A stretch of 64,000 nucleotides of DNA, taken from NCBI RefSeq assembly GCF_001424345.1, contig NZ_LMPF01000002.1, positions 327,119 to 391,118 on the forward strand, written 5' to 3'. This document shows positions 16,761 through 25,106 of the stretch, in pieces. How positions within the stretch are numbered: the stretch's first letter is position 1; each line of letters starts with the position of its first letter. Below the pieces are notes generated by a model, which was not told where the DNA came from, ran no database searches, and was given only the letters and a program-made list of their open reading frames with translations. Both the position numbers and the translations under genes were made by a program. The stretch is from Burkholderia sp. Leaf177 (GTDB lineage: Bacteria > Pseudomonadota > Gammaproteobacteria > Burkholderiales > Burkholderiaceae).

Positions 16761-17783
16761 TCAACCACCTCGCTTGCGCGACGATGCAAACGCACTGACC
16801 ACGGCGTTTGCGATGTTCTGAAGCGGCAGTATGGAAACGGCCGCATTGATCGCGGCGGCCGCTTTCGGCATGCCATATACAGCACACGTCGCCTCGTCCT
16901 GCGCGATCGTGTAATACCCCTTGGCGCGCATGGCGGCAAGGCCCGCAGCACCGTCGCGGCCCATGCCGGTCAGGATAACGCCGACCGCGTTACCGCCCCA
17001 GCGCGCCACCACGCTGTTAAAAAATACATCGATGGAAGGCCGGTACGGCGTCGACACCGGATCTTCCGTGTAAGCAAGCCTGTTTCCCGCGCCAAAATGC
17101 AGGTGGTCGTTGGTCGCGGCCAGCAGCACTTTTCCCGGCTCCGGGCGATCACCCTCGCGGGCGACGCGCACCGGCAACTTCGACTGCGCGTTCAGCCATT
17201 CGGCCATGCCGACGGCAAACGCCTGATCCACATGTTGCACGATCACGGTTGCGGGCGTGAAATTCGCGGGCAACGCGGCGAGCAGCACGGCAAGCGCCCC
17301 AGGACCACCGGCCGATGCCCCGATTGCGAGCAAATCCGTGCCGGATGTAATACGTGGCGCGGTATCGAACGGATTCGCGGCCGTTTTCGCGCGCTGCTGC
17401 GCCCCAACCTGATCGATCTTCGCAATCAATGCGGCAATCCCGCGTTTTGCATCAGGGCCGGCAAGCGCGGGGGTATCGACGGCATCGAGCGCGCCTGCGC
17501 CCATTGCCTCGTACACCCGCCACGCGTTCGCGCCCACGTCCACCGTCACGATCAGGATCGCGCACGGCGCCTGACGCATGATGCGGCGCGTGGCTTCCGT
17601 GCCGTCCACATTCGGCATCACGAGGTCCATCAGCACGACATCGGGCTTCTCCGCTACACAATAATCGACCGCCTGACCACCGTCCGTTGCCACCCAGATC
17701 ACATCGAAATCATGCCGGGTCGCCAGCGCCGAGCGCATGGATTCCACCGCAAGCGGCATGTCGTTCGCAATTCCGATCCTCAT
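16761..17783 (-). CDS. wspF: Chemoreceptor methylesterase WspF (CheB-like)
   Basis: This 340-residue protein has a receiver domain with acceptor D53 (LMDLVMPN) and a CheB methylesterase domain with catalytic S157 (GASAGG), H184 (IVQHVD) and D277 (GMGRDG). It removes methyl groups from WspA and so resets the pathway; loss of WspF in pseudomonads causes constitutive WspR activation. The gene lies 41 bp after wspE and 47 bp before wspR on the same strand. The four-residue substrate-binding turn and length are normal for CheB, so it looks functional. Confidence 0.95.
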   Translation of the reverse strand: MRIGIANDMPLAVESMRSALATRHDFDVIWVATDGGQAVDYCVAEKPDVVLMDLVMPNVDGTEATRRIMRQAPCAILIVTVDVGANAWRVYEAMGAGALDAVDTPALAGPDAKRGIAALIAKIDQVGAQQRAKTAANPFDTAPRITSGTDLLAIGASAGGPGALAVLLAALPANFTPATVIVQHVDQAFAVGMAEWLNAQSKLPVRVAREGDRPEPGKVLLAATNDHLHFGAGNRLAYTEDPVSTPYRPSIDVFFNSVVARWGGNAVGVILTGMGRDGAAGLAAMRAKGYYTIAQDEATCAVYGMPKAAAAINAAVSILPLQNIANAVVSAFASSRKRGG

Positions 17784-17824
17784 TTTGCCCGCCCTCTCTG
17801 GTCTCTCTTTTTATATATACGGCT

Positions 17825-20173
17825 TTACGACTGTGCTTCGCCGATCAGATCGCGCACGGCGTCGAGCAGGGTTTGATCGTGAAAACTGCCCTTTGCCAGA
17901 TAATAATCCGCGCCGGCGTCGAGCCCCCGCTGCCGGTCTTCCGCGCGATCCTTGTACGAGACGATCATGACCGGCGTGTCGCGCAGATGCGGGTCGCGCC
18001 GGATCAGCGCCACAAGTTCGATGCCATCGAGCCGCGGCATGTCGATGTCCGTGATCACCAGGTCGAAGCGATCCCCGCGCACCGCGTTCCAGCCGTCCAT
18101 GCCATCGACGGCAATGGTGACGTCGTAACCACGGCCGGCAAGCAGCTTGCGCTCAAGCTCACGGACGGTCAGCGAATCATCGACCACGAGCACGCGCTTT
18201 TTCGGCGTCGCAACCGCGCGCGCCGTGCCCGCCGAAACGCGGCCGAGTTCGCCATCGACGACTAGTTTTTCAACCGCGCGCAGCCAGTCGTCGAGATCGG
18301 CGATCAGGAGCGGATCGCCGTTCTCCATCAGCGCGCCCGCCGCGATGCTCGGCACCTTGCCGAGGCGCTTGTCGAGCGGCTGCACGACCAGCATGCGCTC
18401 GCCCAGGAAGCGGTCGACCACCACGCCGTAACTCGCCGCGCCCTGCCCGATCACGACCACGTTGAGCGTCTCGCTGACCGTGCTGAACGTGCCGGAGCGC
18501 AGGATCTGGTGCGCCGTGACAATGCCCAGGCGCCGGCCTTCGAACTCGAAATGCTGATGACCTTCGAGCAGATCGATCGATGCACGCGGCAACACGAGCG
18601 TGCGCGCGACGTGGGCGAGCGGCAGGCCGTACGGTTCGCCATCGACTTCCACGATCAGGCTGCGGATCACCGACAGAGTGAGCGGCAGTTGCATCGTAAA
18701 GCGCGTGCCGGCGAGTTCTTCCTGGGCGACGCGCAAGGTTCCGCGGACCTGGCGCACAACGTCGTGGACCGCGTCGAGGCCGACGCCGCGGCCGGAGACG
18801 TCGGTGACGGTATCGCGCATCGAAAAGCCGGGGAGGAACAGGAATTCGAGCAATTCCGCTTCCGACAAACGCGCGGCCGTCGCTTCGTTCGACAAGCGTT
18901 TCTGCACGATCGCCCGGCGCAGCGCAGGCAGATCGACGCCGCCGCCGTCATCGCTCACGCTGATGAAAAGCGCGCCCGCGCTGTGGCGCGCTTCCAGCGT
19001 GATCGTGCCCTCGGGCGGCTTGCCGAGCGCGCGGCGCAGCGACGGCGCCTCGATGCCGTGATCCACGGCGTTGCGCAGCAAGTGGCCGAGCGGCGCTTCG
19101 AGCATGTCGAGAATGTCGCGATCCACTTCGGTGGCTTCGCCCGCGATCACGAGGCGCACCTGTTTGTCGAGCGAACGCGCGACGTCGCGGACCATGCGCG
19201 CGAAACCGCCGGTGGCATCGACGAAAGGACGCATCCGGCATTCGAGCGCTTCGTCGTAGAGCTGCTGCGAAAGATGCGTCGTGCGGCGATCGTAGTTTTC
19301 GAGCTCGGCCAGACGCTCGCCCAACTGGCGCTGCGCTTCGGCGTTCAGGCGGCGGATCTCGTCGAGTGCGGCGAGCGTGCGGACATCGAGCGCGGCCGTC
19401 GGCGTGACAGTTGCAGCCGACGTTGTACTCGTGCTGCGCGACGATTCCGTCAGCGATTCATGCAGGAAATCGAGTGCGCGACTGGCATCGCGCTGAATGC
19501 GCTTCACGCGCAGCATGGATTGCGCAAACGGCTTGAGCCAGCGTGATTCGACCAGCGATTCGCCCGAATGGCTGAGCAGCCGGTCGAGGGTTTCGGTGCG
19601 AACGCGCAGCATTCGGGTCGATTCGCGTTGCTCGGCGGCCGACCAGACAGGGAGCGGGCGCGCGGATTCGGACGCCGGCGCTGGCGATGGCGTCTCTTCA
19701 GGCAGCGGAGCCGCGAGCGTCAATTCCTTCGATAAATCGAAGAAATCATCGGATGTTGGCGGATCGAAGGCCGCCCCGGCCGACTCGACCGGCTCGCCGT
19801 TCATCCGTGCATTCAGTTCGTCGACAAACGCATCGGCGTCGGCCTGCGGCACGGTTTCGTCGCCGGAAGCCTGGCCAATGCGCACGATCAGATCGACGCC
19901 CGCCAGCAGCACATCGATCATGGCGGCGTCCACGTTCACGCGGCCCTGCTGCGCGCCGACGAAACAATCCTCCATCACGTGCGCGAGGCTCACGCCGACC
20001 GGCACGCCGACAATGCGCGCCGCGCCCTTCAGCGAATGCGCGGCGCGCATGCACGCTTCGAGCGTCACCGGATCGCGCGGCGCACGTTCGAGCGCAAGCA
20101 GGCCGTCGCTCAGGATTTGCGCCTGCGTGCGCGCTTCCTCGCGGAACAAATCGACGAGCGAAGCGCCGCTCAT
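17825..20173 (-). CDS. wspE: Hybrid chemosensory kinase WspE (CheA-REC)
   Basis: The 782-residue protein begins with an HPt domain (phosphorylated H46 in AAHSLKG). A dimerisation and CheA-type ATPase domain follows (LLRNAVDHGIE, DDGGGVDLP, SGRGVGLDAVHD). A CheW-like domain is next, and a C-terminal receiver carries acceptor D709. It phosphorylates WspR and WspF in response to the WspA signal. ATG at 20173 is chosen because it overlaps the wspD stop by 4 bp and starts directly at the HPt domain. The open frame upstream belongs to wspD in another frame. Confidence 0.95.
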   Translation of the reverse strand: MSGASLVDLFREEARTQAQILSDGLLALERAPRDPVTLEACMRAAHSLKGAARIVGVPVGVSLAHVMEDCFVGAQQGRVNVDAAMIDVLLAGVDLIVRIGQASGDETVPQADADAFVDELNARMNGEPVESAGAAFDPPTSDDFFDLSKELTLAAPLPEETPSPAPASESARPLPVWSAAEQRESTRMLRVRTETLDRLLSHSGESLVESRWLKPFAQSMLRVKRIQRDASRALDFLHESLTESSRSTSTTSAATVTPTAALDVRTLAALDEIRRLNAEAQRQLGERLAELENYDRRTTHLSQQLYDEALECRMRPFVDATGGFARMVRDVARSLDKQVRLVIAGEATEVDRDILDMLEAPLGHLLRNAVDHGIEAPSLRRALGKPPEGTITLEARHSAGALFISVSDDGGGVDLPALRRAIVQKRLSNEATAARLSEAELLEFLFLPGFSMRDTVTDVSGRGVGLDAVHDVVRQVRGTLRVAQEELAGTRFTMQLPLTLSVIRSLIVEVDGEPYGLPLAHVARTLVLPRASIDLLEGHQHFEFEGRRLGIVTAHQILRSGTFSTVSETLNVVVIGQGAASYGVVVDRFLGERMLVVQPLDKRLGKVPSIAAGALMENGDPLLIADLDDWLRAVEKLVVDGELGRVSAGTARAVATPKKRVLVVDDSLTVRELERKLLAGRGYDVTIAVDGMDGWNAVRGDRFDLVITDIDMPRLDGIELVALIRRDPHLRDTPVMIVSYKDRAEDRQRGLDAGADYYLAKGSFHDQTLLDAVRDLIGEAQS

Positions 20174-20910
20174 GTCAGGCTCCGGTTCAAGGTTTCGAAG
20201 AGCTTGGCGGCATCGAGCAAACCGACCGTCACGCCCTTCCACGCCGTCACGGCGATCGCGTGCGAAGCCGACATGCTTGCAATCGTCGCGGGAACTTCCT
20301 GGAAATCGGCGCGCGCAAATCGATGCACGCCATCGACGGCATCGACGGGAAACACGATCGGGTTCGCGAAATCGCCTCGTGGCGCACCATCGGCGGCAGG
20401 TTCGACGACCAGCAGGCGCGCGAGATCGCGTGCGTCCACGACTTGCTGCGCGGCGTCGCGCCGACCGTCCTGCGCAAACTCCGATGCAATCCCGAACAAC
20501 CGTGCGAGCGACGCGCAAACCAGCAACGCGCCACGAATGTTCACCACGCCGAGCACCGCCCGATGACGCCGGTGCGGCAGCGAATGGATCGGCCGCATTT
20601 GCGCGACTTGCTGGAAGATCGCCGTGGGCAAGCCGAGCCATTCTTCGCCGATGCGAAACACGAGCCACGAGGTGGTGTCGGCTTCGCGAACGACGTGGCC
20701 GGGGAGCGAATGCAGCGGCTCGCGTTCGCGATCGATATCGACAGCCTGCTCGCGGTCGAGCACGCGCGCGGCGGCGGCATCGTGCACCGGGCAATTGCGG
20801 CAATGGATATAGCCGGCAAGACGCGTGCACGAGCCGTCGCCCCGCACGCCGATACGGTTCCAGCAATCATCGATCTGACCGGTTCGGGTTGCGTGCTGGA
20901 GTTCACTCAT
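20170..20910 (-). CDS. wspD: CheW-like coupling protein WspD
   Basis: This 246-residue protein is a CheW-domain scaffold with an N-terminal extension that includes CWNRIGVRGDGSC and CRNCPVH, a Cys-rich leader typical of WspD. The CheW core follows (FRIGEEWLGLPTAIFQQV, IRGALLVCASLARLFG). It links WspA to WspE in the receptor array. ATG at 20910 overlaps the wspC stop by 8 bp, and the 3' end overlaps wspE by 4 bp. Why Wsp has two CheW proteins (WspB and WspD) is not answered by sequence. Confidence 0.92.
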   Translation of the reverse strand: MSELQHATRTGQIDDCWNRIGVRGDGSCTRLAGYIHCRNCPVHDAAAARVLDREQAVDIDREREPLHSLPGHVVREADTTSWLVFRIGEEWLGLPTAIFQQVAQMRPIHSLPHRRHRAVLGVVNIRGALLVCASLARLFGIASEFAQDGRRDAAQQVVDARDLARLLVVEPAADGAPRGDFANPIVFPVDAVDGVHRFARADFQEVPATIASMSASHAIAVTAWKGVTVGLLDAAKLFETLNRSLT

Positions 20911-22426
20911 CGCGTTCCCCAGAAACGCGGCCCGCACGCGCCGCGCGCGCCAGCAACAACTGCGCGCCCGTGCGATCGCCTTCCAACCCGAGCACGGCGG
21001 CCAAGTGCGTCAACGCTTCACCATGTTCAGGATCGAGATACAGCGCGCGTTTGTAGTGGCCGCGCGCTTCGGTTTGCGCGCCTTGTGCATCGGCGATCAC
21101 GCCCAGCAGGTAATACGCGTCCGCGCTCGACGGATTGTCCGCGAGATACGCGCGAGTCGCGGCGGCAGCTTCCGGCAACGACCCGGAGTTTGCGAGCGCG
21201 TGAGCTTGATGGAGCGTGCCCTGAGGTCCGGCAGCTGGTCTGGCCGCGGGCTGCGGTTCGTTCTTCGCAGCGGGCGCTGACCCTGACGCCGGACGATTTT
21301 CGTTCGTCTGGGAACCGCCCAGCAACGAACCCGCGCGCGATGCAAACGCGTTCGCCGCCGCCAAGCTGGCGCTCGTGGAAGCACTTCTTGGCGCAACACG
21401 ATTCGCCGTTATTCCCAAGTCCTCTTCCGCCTTCGCGATCGCCGAATACAACGCCCGCGTTTTTGCGTCTTTCAGACGTGTATCGTCGATCGATGTCAGG
21501 CCGTTTTCCGGTCTCCGGAACGCGAACGCCAGCGCGAGTTTCGCCGACGTCATGCCTTCACGCATCATCAACCCGGTTTCCGCCGGCCCGACAAACAGCG
21601 TTGCGCCCGGCGCGAGAAGATCGTCGAGCACACGCACCGCGGCGCGCTGCATGTCGCGATCGAAGTAAATGAGGACATTGCGGCAAAACACGAAATCGAA
21701 CGGCTCGAACGCCCGGGTGTCGAGCTTGAGCAAATTCGCCTGCCGGAAGCGCACGCGCTCGGCGACATCGGGGGAAAGACGCCAGTAATCGCCCGACGGC
21801 TTGAAATGCCGGTCCCGGAATCCGAGCGCGCGGCTTCGGAACGCGTTGCTGCCGTAACGCGCCTGGCGAGCGATATCGAGCGCGTGATGGCTGATATCGA
21901 TTGCATCGATGGTGAAACGCTCCGGCGCAAATCCCGCGTCGAGCATGGCCATGGCGATGGTGTACGCCTCCTCGCCCGTGGAGCACGGCATGCTGAGAAT
22001 GCGCAGCGGCCTGGACGGTTGATCGGCGAGCCGCGTGCGCGCGAGCGTCACCAGCGCGTTGAACGCCTCGCTATCGCGGAAAAACCACGTCTCCGGCACG
22101 ACCACCGACTCGATCAATGCCTGCAGCAACTGCGGCGAGCCGTTCAAGGCGATCCAGAAATCGTCGATATGCTCCTCAGTAACCAACGCTGCCGACGCTG
22201 CCGACGCTGCCGACGATCCTGCATTGGCAACGCGCCACGCGGCGAGACGATCCGAGACGGCGCGCTCGATAGCGTTATCGCCGATAGACGCCGCATCCAG
22301 CCCGATCGTCCGATGCAGCAACGCCGCGAAGCGCGCGATCTGTGCACGGGAAAGCGGCTCGCGCACGCTTTCGTGGAGCGCGTCGAGCGCGCGGCGGGTC
22401 GGCCCGGAGATAAGGCTGTGTTTCAC
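20903..22426 (-). CDS. wspC: Receptor methyltransferase WspC (CheR with TPR tail)
   Basis: This 507-residue protein has a CheR methyltransferase domain (VVPETWFFRDSEAF, LSMPCSTGEEAYTIAM, FDFVFCRNVLIYFD). A Ser/Ala-rich linker at about residues 330-400 leads to C-terminal TPR-like helices (ADAYYLLGVIADAQGAQTEARGHYKRALYLDPEHGEAL). It methylates WspA using S-adenosylmethionine. GTG at 22426 is chosen because it overlaps the wspB stop by 4 bp and the product then begins at the CheR N-domain. An in-frame run of three 9-bp repeats near codons 72-80 encodes Ser-Ala-Ala steps. Confidence 0.93.
   Translation of the reverse strand: MKHSLISGPTRRALDALHESVREPLSRAQIARFAALLHRTIGLDAASIGDNAIERAVSDRLAAWRVANAGSSAASAASAALVTEEHIDDFWIALNGSPQLLQALIESVVVPETWFFRDSEAFNALVTLARTRLADQPSRPLRILSMPCSTGEEAYTIAMAMLDAGFAPERFTIDAIDISHHALDIARQARYGSNAFRSRALGFRDRHFKPSGDYWRLSPDVAERVRFRQANLLKLDTRAFEPFDFVFCRNVLIYFDRDMQRAAVRVLDDLLAPGATLFVGPAETGLMMREGMTSAKLALAFAFRRPENGLTSIDDTRLKDAKTRALYSAIAKAEEDLGITANRVAPRSASTSASLAAANAFASRAGSLLGGSQTNENRPASGSAPAAKNEPQPAARPAAGPQGTLHQAHALANSGSLPEAAAATRAYLADNPSSADAYYLLGVIADAQGAQTEARGHYKRALYLDPEHGEALTHLAAVLGLEGDRTGAQLLLARAARAGRVSGERDE
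22188..22214. repeat. 9-bp in-frame tandem repeat inside wspC
   Basis: GCTGCCGAC occurs three times in a row on the plus strand. Being a multiple of three it only lengthens a Ser-Ala-Ala stretch in the CheR N-terminal region. Copy number may vary between strains. Confidence 0.85.
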
Positions 22427-22890
22427 GCCGCGCTCTCCGCAAAGAGTTGCGCCTGGACCGGCGCGGGCAACACATGTTCGATGCGAACCCACTGCACGAG
22501 GCCTTCCGCGTCCCGTGCAATCGGTCCGAGATAGCGCGCATCCGTCGCTTCGACGCCCGCGTGGCCGAACGCGCTGGCATCGAGGGAAAGCGTGCGGGTC
22601 GCGCGTTCCAGCAAGATTCCAAGCCGTCGCGGCTCCACGCCCGTGCTGCTTTTGTGCGGGTAATACACCAGCGCAAGGCGCGTGGACAACCGTTCATGCG
22701 AACGGCGCCCGAGCGCGAGCGCGGCCAGATCGATGACCGGCACCGGCGCGCCTTCGTACTCGAAAATGCCAGCCACCCACGCGGGAACGCCCGGCATGAC
22801 CTTCAGCGGCGCGAGCGGCAACACGCGCTCGATCTGCGAACTGTCGAGCACGTAGCGGTCTTGATCGAGTGTGAACTGGACGAAGAGCAT
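22423..22890 (-). CDS. wspB: CheW-like coupling protein WspB
   Basis: The 155-residue protein is a single CheW domain. It opens with MLFVQFTLDQDRYVLDSSQIERVLPL, followed by the VAGIFEYEGAPVPVIDLAAL motif that contacts receptor and kinase. It bridges the WspA receptor to WspE. The gene starts 15 bp after wspA and ends with a 4-bp overlap onto the GTG start of wspC, so translation is coupled. Confidence 0.92.
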   Translation of the reverse strand: MLFVQFTLDQDRYVLDSSQIERVLPLAPLKVMPGVPAWVAGIFEYEGAPVPVIDLAALALGRRSHERLSTRLALVYYPHKSSTGVEPRRLGILLERATRTLSLDASAFGHAGVEATDARYLGPIARDAEGLVQWVRIEHVLPAPVQAQLFAESAA

Positions 22891-22905
22891 GATTATTCGG
22901 GCCGA

Positions 22906-24534
22906 TCAGGCCGTCGCGACCTTGAAACGCGATACACCCGTGCGCAGGCCGTTGGCGGTGTGCGTCAGGTCGTCGATGGCTTGCGTCGATTGCCGTAGCG
23001 ACTCGGCCGTCTGCTGCGCGGCCTCGGACAATTGCGCGAGCGCCTGCGTGATCTGGTCGGCGCCGGTCGCCTGCGTCTGCATGCCTTCGTTGACCATCAC
23101 GAAACGCGGCGCGAGGGTCTGAACCTGCATGATGATCTGCGACAACTGGCCGCCGACCTGCTGGACGTCGGTCATGCCGCGACGCACTTCTTCCGAGAAC
23201 TTGTCCATGCCCATCACGCCGGCGGCAACCGCTGACTGGATCTCCTTCACCATCTGTTCAATATCGAAAGTCGCGACCGCTGTCTGATCTGCAAGACGGC
23301 GGATTTCGGTCGCGACGACCGCGAAACCGCGCCCGTATTCGCCAGCCTTCTCCGCTTCGATAGCCGCGTTCAGCGACAGCAGATTGGTCTGGTCGGCGAC
23401 CTTCGTAATGGTGGCGACCACCTGATTGATGTTACTCGCGCGCTCGTTGAGAATCGCGAGCTTGCCGTTCACCGAACCCGCCGCTTCCATCACGAGACGC
23501 ATGGTGTCTTCCATGCGCGTCAAGCCGATCTGGCCCGTGCCGGCCAGTTGCGCCGATTGTTCCGCGACGCCGGAGACTTCGTTCATGGTGCGGACGAGGT
23601 CGCGCGAGGTCGCAAAAATTTCCCGCGACGTCGCGCCGATCTCCGTGGTCGTCGCCGCTGTTTCGCTCGCCGTGGCTTGCTGTTCGCGCGCGGTCGCGGC
23701 GATTTCGGCCACCGATGTTGTCACCTGAACCGCCGATTTCTGCGCTTGGCCGACCAGACCCGTCAGTTCGTCGGTCATGCGGTTGAAGCCCGTGCCGAGC
23801 GTGCCGAACTCATCGCCTCGATCGAGATGCAGGCGCTGCGAGAGATCGCCGGTACGCATTGCATCGACGACTTCGACCAGGCGCTGCATCGGGATGGTGA
23901 TGGCTCTGAGCAGCAGGAAACCCGCCCAGGCTGCCACGACGAACGTCACGAGCAACACGACCAGCAAAGTGATCTCGGCTTTCGAGACCGATTGCCGGAT
24001 GCTCTGCGCCGACTTGATCTGCTGCGCGTTGTTCAACTCGACCAGTTCGCGGATGGCGGTCCGGCCTGCTTCCCAGATTGGCGTGAGATGCGTGTTGAAC
24101 GCCGTTGCGGCCGTGGCCTTCGATGTCCCGAGGTCCGCCAGAATCTGCGCCTGAACCGGCGCGTAGAGCGTGCGTTGCTGCTTGAAATCGTTGAAGATGC
24201 GCCGGTCTTCATCATCGAAAATCGTGGCCGCGTATTTGTCCATCAGCTTGTCGAGCGACTCCTTCGTCTCCGCCGCGCGCTGCGTGTCGCGCCGAATCTG
24301 GTCGGGCTCGGTATCGATATAAATCAGGCGCTGCGTCACCGTGTAGTTCTCGAACCAGGACGCGCGGATCGTCGTTGCGAGATACACGCCTGGCGAGGAA
24401 TCGGCTTCCTGGCTGTGCGCATCACGATCGATATCGCTGAATAACGCGTACGAGACGACGGCCATCACCAGCATCAATGCCAGGATCACGCCAAAGCTCG
24501 CAAGAATTCGGTTTCGAATGGTCAACTGCTTCAC
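22906..24534 (-). CDS. wspA: Methyl-accepting chemoreceptor WspA
   Basis: The 542-residue receptor has TM1 at about residues 8-30, a periplasmic helical domain (30-188), TM2 (189-211) and a HAMP domain (212-265). The cytoplasmic signalling helix hairpin contains the conserved tip NLLSLNAAIEAEKAGEYGRGFAVVATEIRRLADQ. WspA detects surface contact or envelope stress and activates WspE. It is the first gene of a complete wspA-B-C-D-E-F-R operon. The ATG at 24534 starts a normal MKQLTIRNRI leader. Upstream lies the gene-free DnaA-box region, which must also hold the operon promoter; none was clear by eye. Confidence 0.95.
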   Translation of the reverse strand: MKQLTIRNRILASFGVILALMLVMAVVSYALFSDIDRDAHSQEADSSPGVYLATTIRASWFENYTVTQRLIYIDTEPDQIRRDTQRAAETKESLDKLMDKYAATIFDDEDRRIFNDFKQQRTLYAPVQAQILADLGTSKATAATAFNTHLTPIWEAGRTAIRELVELNNAQQIKSAQSIRQSVSKAEITLLVVLLVTFVVAAWAGFLLLRAITIPMQRLVEVVDAMRTGDLSQRLHLDRGDEFGTLGTGFNRMTDELTGLVGQAQKSAVQVTTSVAEIAATAREQQATASETAATTTEIGATSREIFATSRDLVRTMNEVSGVAEQSAQLAGTGQIGLTRMEDTMRLVMEAAGSVNGKLAILNERASNINQVVATITKVADQTNLLSLNAAIEAEKAGEYGRGFAVVATEIRRLADQTAVATFDIEQMVKEIQSAVAAGVMGMDKFSEEVRRGMTDVQQVGGQLSQIIMQVQTLAPRFVMVNEGMQTQATGADQITQALAQLSEAAQQTAESLRQSTQAIDDLTHTANGLRTGVSRFKVATA

Positions 24535-25106
24535 GCATGAACCTTTTTTAGTAATGGCCGGGACGTGCGCACAAAGGCGACGGACGAAGAACGCCGGCGC
24601 AATTTTAAGACGGAAAACAAAATAACTTGCGGATTGATGCGGAGATTTGTCGGTTATCTGCTACCCGTGCTTGATCATGATCACATTGCGGCAATTTTTA
24701 CGTTCGCAGGATCGACAAAACTTATGCACAGAAACTGGGGACCAGTCTGTTGACAAGATTCTGATAAACGCCGAAGGCCGTTGATTGGAAAGCGTTTTCA
24801 AGGCCCGCTTCAAAGTGATCGAAACGCATTTGCTGGCGAATAACTTGTGCACACAAGCTGTTGATGGCCCTGTGGACAAGCATGAGCTAATGTCCGCAAA
24901 CCGTTGATTATCTTGTGAAATAGGTTGGCGATTCTTTTTGATACACGTTGACGGTCCCGAAGAAGCACATCGAACCACGAGCAAGTTATCCCCAGAAAAT
25001 GTGCGCAGGGTTGTTGATAAGTGCGGGAATTGAAACCTAACCTGTTGTCGCAACACGTATTAATCAACGTGACTCGGAACGCTCTTTTTGTCGCGATCAC
25101 ATGGGT
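24535..25106. other. Gene-free AT-richer region with DnaA-box repeats
   Basis: These 572 bp between wspA and hipA hold no convincing gene. A 131-codon open frame on the minus strand (24661-25056) has repeated Ser/Thr/Val segments that simply translate the DNA repeats. The region is visibly richer in A and T than the flanking genes. It contains the three 38-bp repeats described separately and must also carry the wspA promoter. Confidence 0.7.
24720..25021. repeat. Three 38-bp direct repeats bounded by DnaA-box-like 9-mers
   Basis: Units lie at 24720-24757, 24843-24880 and 24984-25021, each exactly 38 bp. Each starts with a plus-strand box (TTATGCACA at 24722, TTGTGCACA at 24845, TTATCCCCA at 24986). 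Each ends with a minus-strand box (reading TTGTCAACA, TTGTCCACA and TTATCAACA at 24748-24756, 24871-24879 and 25012-25020). The six arms agree with an extended DnaA-box consensus CTTATCCACAG at most positions. Units 1 and 2 remain alike past the 38 bp: CCGTTGATT recurs at the same 123-bp offset. The layout resembles part of a replication origin or a DnaA-titration site, but no dnaA, rep or par gene is nearby. Confidence 0.75.

Noticed and set aside
19687..21672. 661-codon plus-strand open frame
   Set aside because: It is antisense to wspC, wspD and wspE, whose motifs are unmistakable. The translation is Arg/Pro-rich noise.
24720..25021. Possible CRISPR array
   Set aside because: Only three imperfect units with spacers of 85 and 103 bp and no cas genes; the repeat content is DnaA-box-like instead.
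24661..25056. 131-codon open frame over the DnaA-box array
   Set aside because: Its repeated Ser/Val segments just translate the DNA repeats; there is no ribosome site or homology pattern.
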